A stretch of 64,000 nt of DNA, taken from positions 18,809,440 to 18,873,439 of the forward strand of contig NC_092270.1 of assembly GCF_036320965.1 (NCBI RefSeq), in the 5' to 3' direction. The notes beneath the pieces were generated by a model. It saw only the letters and a list, made by a program, of their open reading frames with translations. It had not been told where the DNA came from and ran no database searches. Of the stretch, positions 47,690-57,175 are shown in pieces (positions within the stretch are counted from its first letter, which is position 1; every line of letters begins with the position of its first letter). The position numbers and the translations under genes are program-made. This DNA is from Panulirus ornatus (lineage: Eukaryota > Arthropoda > Malacostraca > Decapoda > Palinuridae).

Positions 47690-47905
47690 TTCTCTTACAA
47701 GAAGCATGAAATGTCTTCCTAGCTTTCCAGTAAGCTTTGCTCACAAACCACTTGTAACAAAAATGCAACAAATGAATTTAAGTCTACATGTTTAGTATTG
47801 CCCTGTTCTCCCAACCTAGCTAATCTAAGATATTTTCTAAAAAACAGTGCTTGTAGTGATGCTTTCCAGTACAATAACACTATCAGTAAGACCTTGATAA
47901 ATAGT
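47690..47905. mobile_element. Penelope-like element fragments, folded back
   Basis: Minus strand 47,755-47,690 reads SKAYWKARKTFHASCKR. Plus strand 47,757-47,905 reads LVLPCSPNLANLRYFLKNSA and FQYNNTISKTLINS. In the larger Penelope-like copy at 51.7-53.2 kb these two parts are adjacent on one strand, so here the first has been inverted against the second at about 47,756. Confidence 0.75.
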
Positions 47906-48179
47906 TGCCTTTTTTGTCTGTTTTCCTGGTGCTACCTTGCTGAAGCAGGGGGTAGTGATGCTGTTTTCCTGTGGAGCGAGATAGTGCCAGGAAAGGATGA
48001 AGGAAAGCAAGTAAGAATATGTATGTGTGTGTATGTATGTATATGTGTATGTATATGTGTATTTATGGTTGTTTAAGTGTATATATGTGTATATGAGAGG
48101 ATGGGCTATTCTTCATATGTTTCCTGGTGCTACCTCACTGACAAAGGAAACAGCAATTAAGTATAATAAAATACAAATA

Positions 48180-48184
<5 letters not shown>
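47906..48184 (+). repeat. LINE tail (type C), sense
   Basis: TTTTCCTGGTGCTACCTTGC, GCCAGGAAAGGATGAAGG, GAGGATGGGCTATTCTTCAT, ending GGAAACAGCAATTAAGTATA and then (TA)n. Confidence 0.65.

Positions 48185-48243
<59 letters not shown>
48185..48243. repeat. (TA)n tract
   Basis: About 29 units between the type C tail and SINE-B. Confidence 0.95.
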
Positions 48244-48245
<2 letters not shown>

Positions 48246-48483
48246 TTCTTTTCTTTCATACTATTCGCCATTTCCCGCGATAGCGAGGTAGCGTTAAGAG
48301 CAGAGGACTGGGCCTTTGAGGGAATATCCTCACCTGGCCCCCTTCTCTGTTCCTTCTTTTGGAAAATTAAAAAAAAAAAATGAGAGGGGAGGATTTCCAG
48401 CCCCCCGCTCCCTTCCCTTTTAGTCGCCTTCTACGACACGCAGGGAATACATGGGAAGTATTCTTTCTCCCCTATCCTCAGGG

Positions 48484-48484
<1 letters not shown>
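48244..48484 (-). repeat. SINE-B, full copy
   Basis: Reverse orientation: CTTTCATACTATTCGCCATT, CCCGCGATAGCGAGGTAGCG, CCTCACCTGGCCCCCTTC, CTTTTAGTCGCCTTCTACGA, CCCTATCCTCAGGGATA, then (TA)n. About 240 bp. Confidence 0.88.
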
Positions 48485-48498
<14 letters not shown>

Positions 48499-48516
<18 letters not shown>

Positions 48517-49782
48517 TTATACTTTGTCGCTGTCTCCCGCGTTTGCGAGGTAGCGCAAGGAAACAGACGAAAGAAATGGCCCAACCCCCCCCCCCATACA
48601 CATGTACATACACACGTCCACACACGCAAATATACATACCTACACAGCTTTCCATGGTTTACCCCAGACGCTTCACATGCCTTGCTTCAATCCACTGACA
48701 GCACGTCAACCCCTGTATACCACATGACTCCAATTCACTCTATTTCTTGCCCTCCTTTCACCCTCCTGCATGTTCAGGCCCCGATCACACAAAACCTTTT
48801 TCACTCCATCTTTCCACCTCCAATTTGGTCTCCCTCTTCTCCTCGTTCCCTCCACCTCCGACACATATATCCTCTTGGTCAATCTCTCCTCACTCATTCT
48901 CTCCATGTGCCCAAACCATTTCAAAACACCCTCTTCTGCTCTCTCAACCACGCTCTTTTTATTTCCACACATCTCTCTTACCCTTACGTTACTTACTCGA
49001 TCAAACCACCTCACACCACACATTGTCCTCAAACATCTCATTTCCAGCACATCCATCCTCCTGCGCACATCTCTATCCATAGCCCACGCCTCGCAACCAT
49101 ACAACATTGTTGGAACCACTATTCCCTCAAACATACCCATTTTTGCTTTCCGAGATAGTGTTCTCGACTTCCACACATTTTTCAAGGCTCCCAAAATTTT
49201 CGCCCCCTCCCCCACCCTATGATCCACTTCCGCTTCCATGGTTCCATCCGCTGACAGATCCACTCCCAGATATCTAAAACACTTCACTTCCTCCAGTTTT
49301 TCTCCATTCAAACTCACCTCCCAATTGACTTGACCCTCACCCCTACTGTACCTAATAACCTTGCTCTTATTCACATTTACTCTCAACTTTCTTCTTCCAC
49401 ACACTTTACCAAACTCAGTCACCAGCTTCTGCAGTTTCTCACATGAATCAGCCACCAGCGCTGTATCATCAGCGAACAACAACTGACTCACTTCCCAAGC
49501 TCTCTCATCCCCAACAGACTTCATACTTGCCCCTCTTTCCAAAACTCTTGCATTTACCTCCCTAACAACCCCATCCATAAACAAATTAAACAACCATGGA
49601 GACATCACACACCCCTGCCGCAAACCTACATTCACTGAGAACCAGTCACTTTCCTCTCTTCCTACACGTACACATGCCTTACATCCTCGATAAAAACTTT
49701 TCACTGCTTCTAACAACTTGCCTCCCACACCATATATTCTTAATACCTTCCACAGAGCATCTCTATCAACTCTATCATATGC
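48499..49782 (-). mobile_element. RTE-type LINE copy R22, short tail (left arm of inverted pair)
   Basis: T-run at 48,499-48,518, short tail with a C-run, then minus-strand open frame up to the junction at 49,782: AYDRVDRDALWKVLRIYGVG, GLRQGCVMSPWLFNLFMDG, LLFADDTALVADSCEKLQ, RYSRGEGQVNWEVSLNG, VDLSADGTMEAEVDHRVGE, WAMDRDVRRRMDVLEMRCLR, C-terminal domain. Intact where present. Diagnostic residues RGEGQ, LSADG and DRDVRRR are shared with R26. It joins R23 head to head within ATGCGTGC. Confidence 0.93.
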
Positions 49783-51324
49783 GTGCATAGTGCCATTGTA
49801 CAAAGGCAAAGGGGATAAGAGTGAGTGCTCAAATTACAGAGGTATAAGTTTGTTGAGTATTCCTGGTAAATTATATGGGAGGGTATTGATTGAGAGGGTG
49901 AAGGCATGTACAGAGCATCAGATTGGGGAAGAGCAGTGTGGTTTCGGAAGTGGTAGAGGATGTGTGGATCAGGTGTTTGCTTTGAAGAATGTATGTGAGA
50001 TATACTTAGAAAAGCAAATGGATTTGTATGTAGCATTTATGGATCTGGAGAAGGCATATGATAGAGTTGATAGAGATGCTCTGTGGAAGGTATTAAGAAT
50101 ATATGGTGTGGGAGGCAAGTTGTTAGAAGCAGTGAAAAGTTTTTATCGAGGATGTAAGGCATGTGTACGTGTAGGAAGAGAGGAAAGTGACTGGTTCTCA
50201 GTGAATGTAGGTTTGCGGCAGGGGTGTGTGATGTCTCCATGGTTGTTTAATTTGTTTATGGATGGGGTTGTTAGGGAGGTAAATGCAAGAGTTTTGGAAA
50301 GAGGGGCAAGTATGAAGTCTGTTGGGGATGAGAGAGCTTGGGAAGTGAGTCAGTTGTTGTTCGCTGATGATACAGCGCTGGTGGCTGATTCATGTGAGAA
50401 ACTGCAGAAGCTGGTGACTGAGTTTGGTAAAGTGTGTGGAAGAAGAAAGTTAAGAGTAAATGTGAATAAGAGCAAGGTTATTAGGTACAGTAGGGTTGAG
50501 GGTCAAGTCAATTGGGAGGTGAGTTTGAATGGAGAAAAACTGGAGGAAGTGAAGTGTTTTAGATATCTGGGAGTGGATCTGTCAGCGGATGGAACCATGG
50601 AAGCGGAAGTGGATCATAGGGTGGGGGAGGGGGCGAAAATTCTGGGGGCCTTGAAGAATGTGTGGAAGTCGAGAACATTATCTCGGAAAGCAAAAATGGG
50701 TATGTTTGAAGGAATAGTGGTTCCAACAATGTTGTATGGTTGCGAGGCGTGGGCTATGGATAGAGTTGTGCGCAGGAGGATGGATGTGCTGGAAATGAGA
50801 TGTTTGAGGACAATGTGTGGTGTGAGGTGGTTTGATCGAGTGAGTAACGCAAGGGTAAGAGAGATGTGTGGAAATAAAAAGAGCGTGGTTGAGAGAGCAG
50901 AAGAGGGTGTTTTGAAGTGGTTTGGGCACATGGAGAGAATGAGTGAGGAAAGATTGACCAAGAGGATATATGTGTCGGAGGTGGAGGGAACGAGGAGAAG
51001 AGGGAGACCAAATTGGAGGTGGAAAGATGGAGTGAAAAAGATTTTGTGTGATCGGGGCCTGAACATGCAGGAGGGTGAAAGGAGGGCAAGGAATAGAGTG
51101 AATTGGAGCGATGTGGTATACCGGGGTTGACGTGCTGTCAGTGGATTGAATCAAGGCATGTGAAGCGTCTGGGGTAAGCCATGGAAAGCTGTGTAGGTAT
51201 GTATATTTGCGTGTGTGGACGTATGTATATACATGTGTATGGGGGGGGGGTTGGGCCATTTCTTTCGTCTGTTTCCTTGCGCTACTTCGCAAACGCGGGA
51301 GACAGCGACAAAGTATAAAAAAAA

Positions 51325-51341
<17 letters not shown>
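49781..51341 (+). mobile_element. RTE-type LINE copy R23, short tail (right arm of inverted pair)
   Basis: Sense copy starting at CIVPLYKGKGDKSECSNYRG, open without stops to 51,130. It has CGFGSGRGCVDQVFALKNV, LEKAYDRVDRDALWKVL, GLRQGCVMSPWLFNLFMDG, LLFADDTALVADSCEKLQ, RRRGRPNWRWKDGV. Short tail, terminus and A-run of about 26 bp, then (TA)n. It extends some 270 bp further 5' than R22. Confidence 0.94.

Positions 51342-51415
<74 letters not shown>
51342..51415. repeat. (TA)n tract
   Basis: About 37 units after the A-run of R23. Confidence 0.96.
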
Positions 51416-51419
<4 letters not shown>

Positions 51420-51523
51420 GGGGATTGGGGAGAAAGAACACTTCCCACATATTCCCTGAACATTGAAGAAGGTGACTAAAAGGGAAGGGAGTTGGGGTCT
51501 GGAAATCCTCCTCTCCCATTTTT
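51416..51523 (+). repeat. SINE-B, 5' half, diverged
   Basis: CCCTGGGGATTGGGGAGAAA, CTTCCCACATATTCCCTGAA, GTGACTAAAAGGGAAGGG, CTGGAAATCCTCCTC. The tail half is absent; it is joined to a type C LINE tail. Confidence 0.75.
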
Positions 51524-51678
51524 TATTGATCACCATTTCCCGCGTGAGTGAGGTAGCACCAGGAAACAGATGAAGAAAGACCCATCCACTCATATACACA
51601 CATATATACATAAATGCACATGCATGTACATATACATACATATACATATCAACATATATACACATACACAGACATATA
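51524..51678 (-). repeat. LINE tail (type C), left part, split by Penelope-like element
   Basis: TTGATCACCATTTCCCGCG, GGTAGCACCAGGAAACAG, CATCCACTCATATACACAC, ending ACAGACATATA. The tail resumes at 53,208. Confidence 0.75.
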
Positions 51679-53207
51679 GTATCATGAAGGTGAAATCGCA
51701 CTTCAGTAGGAGTTTATATAATTTCAATTAAAGTAATTTTTCTATACATGTGGCTTACCTGAGGTTTACCTGGGTAGCTGGGTATGTCTTGAACAACTTT
51801 CTTTATGATTTTGTGTTTTGTCAATTTTCCATGTTTTTGTGTTTTGTCAATTCTCTCATAATGATTTGGTTAATGCTAGGATGGTCTTTAAAACTGCCTG
51901 GGGACAAATTAAAGTTCTTAGATTTAGCAATTAAGACAGATTCAATGATGCTGCATGTGGCATAATCAGCAGAGGGGTACAAACTAAAGGGATTTTCAAG
52001 ATCTATGGGGAGATCATTTTCATGACATTGTTTGGTGATCGCATTTTTGTGGTCATCCCTACGTACTGAATGACAATGCCAATAACACCTCTCCATTACA
52101 GTTTTACCTGTCTGGCCTATATAAATATATATACATGCTTTGCATTTGATGGCGTAAACACTCCCAAGTGTTGCAAGGTTTGGTCTACTGTTTATTAAGG
52201 TCTTACTGATGGTGTTATTGTACCGGAAAGCAACATTGCAAGCACTGTTTTTTAAAACATGTCTTAGTTTAGCTAAGTTGGGAGAATTGGGCAACACTAA
52301 ACATTTAGATATATCTTTATTTGTCAAATTTTTGTTACACGAAGCATAAAATGTCTTCCTTGCTTTCCAATAAGCTTTGTTCACAAACCGATTGGGATAA
52401 CATCAGCTGCCTAAAGATACATCTTATTTGACTGAATTCATCTACCAGGGATATGGGATCACATATCCATAGTGCTATTAAAAACATAGACATAACTATA
52501 GATATTTTCATAGCAGAATTGTGTCCTGAAAAATAACAAATATAACTTTCAGAGTTGGTTGGCTTCCTGTAGATTTTAAAGGACAAATGATCAGATTCTC
52601 TATTCATCAACTCATCTAAAGAAGGCAGTTTGCCTTCTTTTTTCCCATTCCATTTTGAATTTGATAGTGCGGTGGATGTTATTAATTCTTTAAAGAAAAC
52701 ATCACAATCTTGGGAGGAGGGCCACAAGTACCACAAAGCATCCACGTATCTAAACCAGACTTTTGGATGATTATTGATCGAAGTTAAAATTTCAGTCCAT
52801 AAATAATCCATAAATAAATTACTAAGAATCAGACAAAGGTTTCTCCTGGCAAGACCAAATATCTATCTATAGAAATTACCTTCATCAACTTGGAAAACAT
52901 TACTAGAAACACAAAACTCAACTTAGACAATGAAAGGTTTTAAGGGTAGGGGCAAGTCAAGGCTGAGATCAGCCAATTTCCTCCTTAAATATGTGATGAT
53001 TTCATTAATGGAAACTTTAGTGAAACGGGAATTCGCATCAAAACTAATGAGTTTATGATAAGTACTGGCACTTGATGAAGTGGAATGCCTCTAGGAAACA
53101 TGTGCCACATGTAAAGAAAAATTACACGTTAAATAAAATTGTATGAACTACTGAAGTGCGATTTCACATTCATACTATCATCACGGATAAAAGTGATCAT
53201 CATATCA
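51679..53207 (-). mobile_element. Penelope-like element: RT end plus GIY-YIG endonuclease, with 11-bp duplication
   Basis: Inserted in a LINE tail with a perfect 11-bp duplication ACAGACATATA (51,668-51,678, 53,208-53,218). It is bounded by an inverted repeat: GTGAAATCGCACTTCAGTAG at 51,690-51,709 is matched in reverse at 53,148-53,167. Minus strand: SFDANSRFTKVSINEIITYL, QIFGLARR-like fingers, LSNLFMDYLWTEILTSINNH, catalytic box WFRYVDALW (RYVDD changed to RYVDA), LPSLDELMNRESDHLSFKIY, RKPTNSESYICYFSGHNS, then a frame change. Downstream come NKAYWKARKTFYASCNK, LPNSPNLAKLRHVLKNSA, and the GIY-YIG domain VYAIKCKACIYIYIGQTGKT, HENDLPIDLENPFSLYPSAD, IIESVLIAKSKNFNLSPG. The RT N-terminus is missing; the frame is broken, so inactive. 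Confidence 0.9.
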
Positions 53208-53441
53208 ACAGACATATACATATAAACACATGTAAATATTCATACTAGTTTGCTTTCATCCATTCCCAGTGTAACCCTACCCCACAGGAAACAGCATTGG
53301 CACCCCTGCATCAGTGAAGTAGCACCAGAAAACAGACAAAAAAGGCCACATTCATTCACACTCAGTCTCTAGCTGTCATGTGTAATGCACTGAAACCACA
53401 GCTCCCTATCCACATCCAGTTCCCACAGACCCTTCCATAAC
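53208..53441 (-). repeat. LINE tail (type C), right part
   Basis: Continues the tail split by the Penelope-like element: TTTGCTTTCATCCATTCCCA, CACTCAGTCTCTAGCTGTCA, CTCCCTATCCACATCCAG, stopping at CCCTTCCATAACTTATATA. Confidence 0.75.
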
Positions 53442-53444
53442 TTA

Positions 53445-53870
53445 TATAGGAATAGACTGAACTGGAATGATGTAGTACACTAGGGTCGATGTGCTGTCAA
53501 TGGACTGAACTAGGGCATGTAAAATGCCTGGGGTAAAGCATGGAAAGGTCTGTGGGGCCTGGATATGGATAGGGAGCTGTGGTTTCAGTGCATTACACAT
53601 GATAGCTAGAGACTGAGTGTGAATGAGTATGGCCTTTTCAGTCTGTTTCCTGAAGCTACTTTGCTGATGCAAGGATTGGCGATGCTGTTTCCTGTGGAGT
53701 GGGGTGGGGTGGCACCAGGAATGGATGAAGGCAAGAGGGTATGAATGTGTATATATCTGTATATATGTATATGTCTATGTATGTATATGTATATATATTT
53801 GTATATGATGATACGTATATGTACATGCATGTGTGTTTACGTATATATGTGTGTGTATGAGTGGATGGGT
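53445..53870 (+). repeat. LINE end and tail, sense
   Basis: Starts at the last codons (RLNWNDVVH-like) and carries the diverged long tail: GGGAGCTGTGGTTTCAGTGC, TAGCTAGAGACTGAGTGTGA, GCACCAGGAATGGATGAAGG, and a TATATGTATATG stretch. It lies back to back with 53,208-53,441. Confidence 0.7.
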
Positions 53871-54130
53871 CTTTGTTTCCTGGCACTTCCTTGCTGACAC
53901 AGGGGGTGGTGATGCTGTTTCCTGTAAGGCAGGGTGTTGCCAGGAATGGATGAAAGTATGAATATGTACATGTACAGATGTATATGTATGTGTATGTATG
54001 TACGTATATATATGTATATACATGCATACGGGCATATATGTATATATGTGTGTATGCAAGTGGATGTGTCTTTCTTCGTCTATTTTCTGGCACTTCCTTG
54101 CTGACATGGGAAATGGCGATCAAGTATGGA
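53871..54130 (+). repeat. second LINE tail (type C), sense
   Basis: TTTGTTTCCTGGCACTTCCT, GCCAGGAATGGATGAAAGTA, then TTTTCTGGCACTTCCTTGC, GACATGGGAAATGGCGATCA and an A-run: a tandem second tail. Confidence 0.65.
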
Positions 54131-54660
54131 AAAAAAATTATATTATCCAGTGTAAGAGGAGTCTATCCGCAAATGGTTACAGTGCTATTACGAACTCATC
54201 TTTGCTGACGCTGTATCACTATCAATAGAGAAACAGTATAAAGTCCCACTGAGGACTCTTTTACTTCAAAGGAATCAATCATTTCCCTGCTTCAGTATTA
54301 AGGCTTGAAGCCATGGGAATCCTGTAAAACGGGTCCGAAGGCTCTATAATAATAATATAATCATGTATACATCCGCATGAGCTCCATTCCCATTTACATC
54401 ATTGAATCAAGTGTACAGGCTAAACAACTTATGTGGATAAATTTTGCAGAACTGGGGTCCCGAGCCCCAAACTTGCAGGCTGATAAAAAGCAGGAACATC
54501 CAAGAATTCAGAGTAGGTCAGCTATCCTGCTACTAAGGCTAAATTATTTTGGAACCTAATCAGTACTTTGAGAATTCTGGTGCTCTGAAATCCATTATCT
54601 AAAGGTATTCTATTCTGCATCCCTTGAAATAACTTTAATCTGCAAAAGAAACTCTCTTAC
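54131..54660. other. talin intron B-C beside exon B donor, nothing recognised
   Basis: No coding signal. Confidence 0.5.
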
Positions 54661-54982
54661 CTGATAGATGCCACTAAGCTTTTAATGCTATCAGAAACAC
54701 TCTTGCTGTGACTGGCCAATGACTGCCAGGTTGGTGGGTCCTTAGGATTAACAGCAAGGCTCTTTGCAGATTCAATCATAGAGCAAGAACCACTTATGAT
54801 GGCTTTGCCTGAAGATGTGATTGGCTCTTGTGATTCTCTCGCCTTAGCAGAAATTTTGGCAGGGACTGATGCAAATTCTGGAGAGTTGGCAAAAGTGCAG
54901 AGGTTTTCCACAGCCTCTAGCAGGGGTTTTGTGGCAGCACTGCAGCGGGCACGGTTTTCATCACTGTAGTCCTGGTCCAATG
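54661..54982 (-). CDS. rhea: talin exon B (end of R8 and second half of R7)
   Basis: 322 bp, entering with 2 bases that complete the Ala codon begun in exon A and leaving with AG of an Arg codon finished by exon C. It begins LDQDYSDENRARC and continues through PLLEAVENL, SPEFASVP, LAVNPKDPPTWQSL, SHSKSVSDSIKSLVASI. The Trp in DPPTW matches the Trp that, in vertebrate talin R7, contributes to KANK binding; this is a family inference, not tested here. Acceptor CTCTTTAG precedes 54982; donor GTAAGAG follows 54661. Introns on both sides are about 7 kb and full of repeats. Confidence 0.97.
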
Positions 54983-55400
54983 CTAAAGAGATACCAGGCA
55001 AAATACAATATCATGAATCACTCTAAAGAATTACTCTGCTACCATCTAAAACAGAAAAATCAAGTGCATAAATCACAAACACCATTTACAGGCACTTTCA
55101 CTTTAATTAGTCACATAATGATTACAGCTTTCTGCATCAACCAAAATGCCTTCTATTTACTCTCCTTTCAAAATATGTCTCGTACATTAAAAAAGTGAAA
55201 TATCACATCCACACAAAATGTAGGGGTTAGTTTGTAATATGAAGTATGTATCTGATTGTTGAGAAAGAATTTACAAAGTTATGAGAAACATACCTGAAAA
55301 AATAAATATATTCAAATCAAATGCAAACATCAGCAACACTGTGTACAAGGAATGGTAAAACATGAAAATAGTGAATGTAAAATAATACATAGAAGCGTAA
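54983..55400. other. talin intron A-B, nothing recognised
   Basis: AT-rich. It ends in the left duplication ATAGAAGCGTAA (55,389-55,400) of R24. Confidence 0.55.
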
Positions 55401-56119
55401 GTGGATCATAGGGTGGGGGAGGGGGCGAAAATCCTGGGGGCCTTGAAGAATGTGTGGAAGTCGAGAACATTATCTCGGAAAGCAAAAATAGGTATGTTTG
55501 AAGGAATAGTGGTTCCAACAATGTTGTATGGTTGCGAGGCGTGGGCTATGGATAGAGTTGTGCGCAGGAGGATGGATGTGCTGGAAATGAGATGTTTGAG
55601 GACAATGTGTGGTGTGAGGTGGTTTGATCGAGTGAGTAACGTAAGGGTAAGAGAGATGTGTGGAAATAAAAAGAGCGTGGTTGAGAGAGCAGAAGAGGGT
55701 GTTTTGAAGTGGTTTGGGCACATGGAGAGGATGAGTGAGGAAAGATTGACCAAGAGGATATATGTGTCGGAGGTGGAGGGAACAAGGAGAAGAGGGAGAC
55801 CAAATTGGAGGTGGAAAGATGGAGTGAAAAAGATTTTGTGTGATCGGGGCCTGAACATGCAGGAGGGTGAAAGGAGGGCAAGGAATAGAGTGAATTGGAG
55901 CGATGTGGTATACCGGGGTTGACGTGCTGTCAGTGGATTGAAGCAAGGCATGTGAAGTGTCTGGGTTAAACCATGGAAAGCTGTGTAGGTATGTATATTT
56001 GCGTGTGTGGACGTATGTATATACATGTGTATGGGGGGGGTTGGGCCATTTCTTTCGTCTGTTTCCTTGCACTACCTCGCAAACGCGGGAGACAGCGACA
56101 AAGTATAATAAAAAAAAAA
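55401..56119 (+). mobile_element. RTE-type LINE copy R24, short tail, with 12-bp duplication
   Basis: Bounded by a perfect 12-bp duplication ATAGAAGCGTAA (55,389-55,400, 56,120-56,131). It starts within VDHRVGEGAKILGALKNVWK and is open to 55,922 through EMRCLRTMCGVRWFD, KWFGHMERMSEERLTKRIYV and RRRGRPNWRWKDGV. The short tail ends GACAGCGACAAAGTATAATA with an A-run. Young by its intact frame. Confidence 0.94.
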
Positions 56120-56131
56120 ATAGAAGCGTAA

Positions 56132-56636
56132 CCACTGGACAGCAAACTATTCAAATGGATTAGCACTGGCTTTGATCAAAATCTTTCAGAAGAAATGCCA
56201 GAATATAATGAATTAAAACCTATGCAAAAGGTTATGTCAAAATTACACTAATTCTTATGCTACCATTGTTGGAATGCACCAAATAGTATTTATGTAAAGT
56301 ATAACATAAAAGTCTTACTGACTGTAAGACATTTGAATAGCCTCAAGTCAAGGTGAGAAAACTGGAATATTAGTAGGAAGAAATCTGTTTTCCTTATGGC
56401 ATTCTTTCTTCTATTTGGCCTCTCCTTGACCTTAGTGGTCTAATACAAATTTCTAAAATGTATCATCTAGCAAAGACCTATTGCTACTTTCTACGTTCAT
56501 AACTGTTTTTCCATCTTGACTTTTCCTTTCAAATAATTTTTCTTTTAACTTTTTGAGGTATCCTTTATTCTTTCTACATTTACACTGCATTCTAACTTTG
56601 AAAGAAGCTGGCACAATGCTTATCTGACAGTAAAAT
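56132..56636. other. talin intron A-B, nothing recognised
   Basis: AT-rich. Confidence 0.5.
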
Positions 56637-57114
56637 CAACTCAGCAGGGCTGAGGGACAAGTTAGTTGGGATGTGAGTTTGAATGGAGAAAAATTGGAGG
56701 AAGTGAGGTGTTTTAAATATGTGAGGGGACTTAGCAGTGAATGGAACCATGGAAGTGGAAGTGAGTCATAGGGATGGGGGAGGAGGCGAAGGTTCTGAGA
56801 ACAATGAAGAATGTGTGGAAGGAAAGAAGGTTATCTCAGATAGAGAAAAAAAAATGGGTATGTTTGAAGGAATAGAAGTGACAACAATATTATATGGTTG
56901 CAAAGCATGGGCTATAGATAGGGTTGTACAGAGGGTGGATGTGTTGGAAATGAAATGTTTGATGACAATATGTGATGTGAGGTGGTTTGATCAAGTAAGC
57001 AATGAAAGGGTAAGAGATGTGTGAAAATAATAAGTGTGGTTGAGAGAGCAAAAGATGGTGTGTTGAAATGGTTTGAACATATGGAAAGAATGAGTGAGCA
57101 AAAGGCTGAAAAAG

Positions 57115-57117
<3 letters not shown>
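56637..57117 (+). mobile_element. RTE-type LINE copy R25, old, left part
   Basis: Diverged sense copy: VSLNGEKLEEVRCFKYV-like start, GMFEGIEVTTILYGCKAWAI, EMKCLMTICDVRWFDQVSNE, WFEHMERMSEQKAEKD. It stops at a (TA)n at the codons for RIYVSEVEG and resumes at 59,578 at the matching place. Confidence 0.82.

Positions 57118-57158
<41 letters not shown>
57118..57158. repeat. (TA)n tract
   Basis: About 20 units between old copy R25 and the T-run of R26. Confidence 0.95.

Positions 57159-57175
<17 letters not shown>

Noticed and set aside
32321..52384. Penelope-like fragments considered as a telomerase or host GIY-YIG gene
   Set aside because: Broken frame, target-site duplication, inverted ends and a second partial copy at 47.7 kb fit a mobile element.
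55406..56135. Long antisense open frames of 150-280 codons opposite the LINE C-terminal region, here and at every young copy (for example 19413-20261, 50678-51463, 57021-57815)
   Set aside because: They are mirror frames of the LINE coding strand: they recur with each copy, are Ser/Pro/His/Thr rich without domains, and run through tail and (TA)n sequence.
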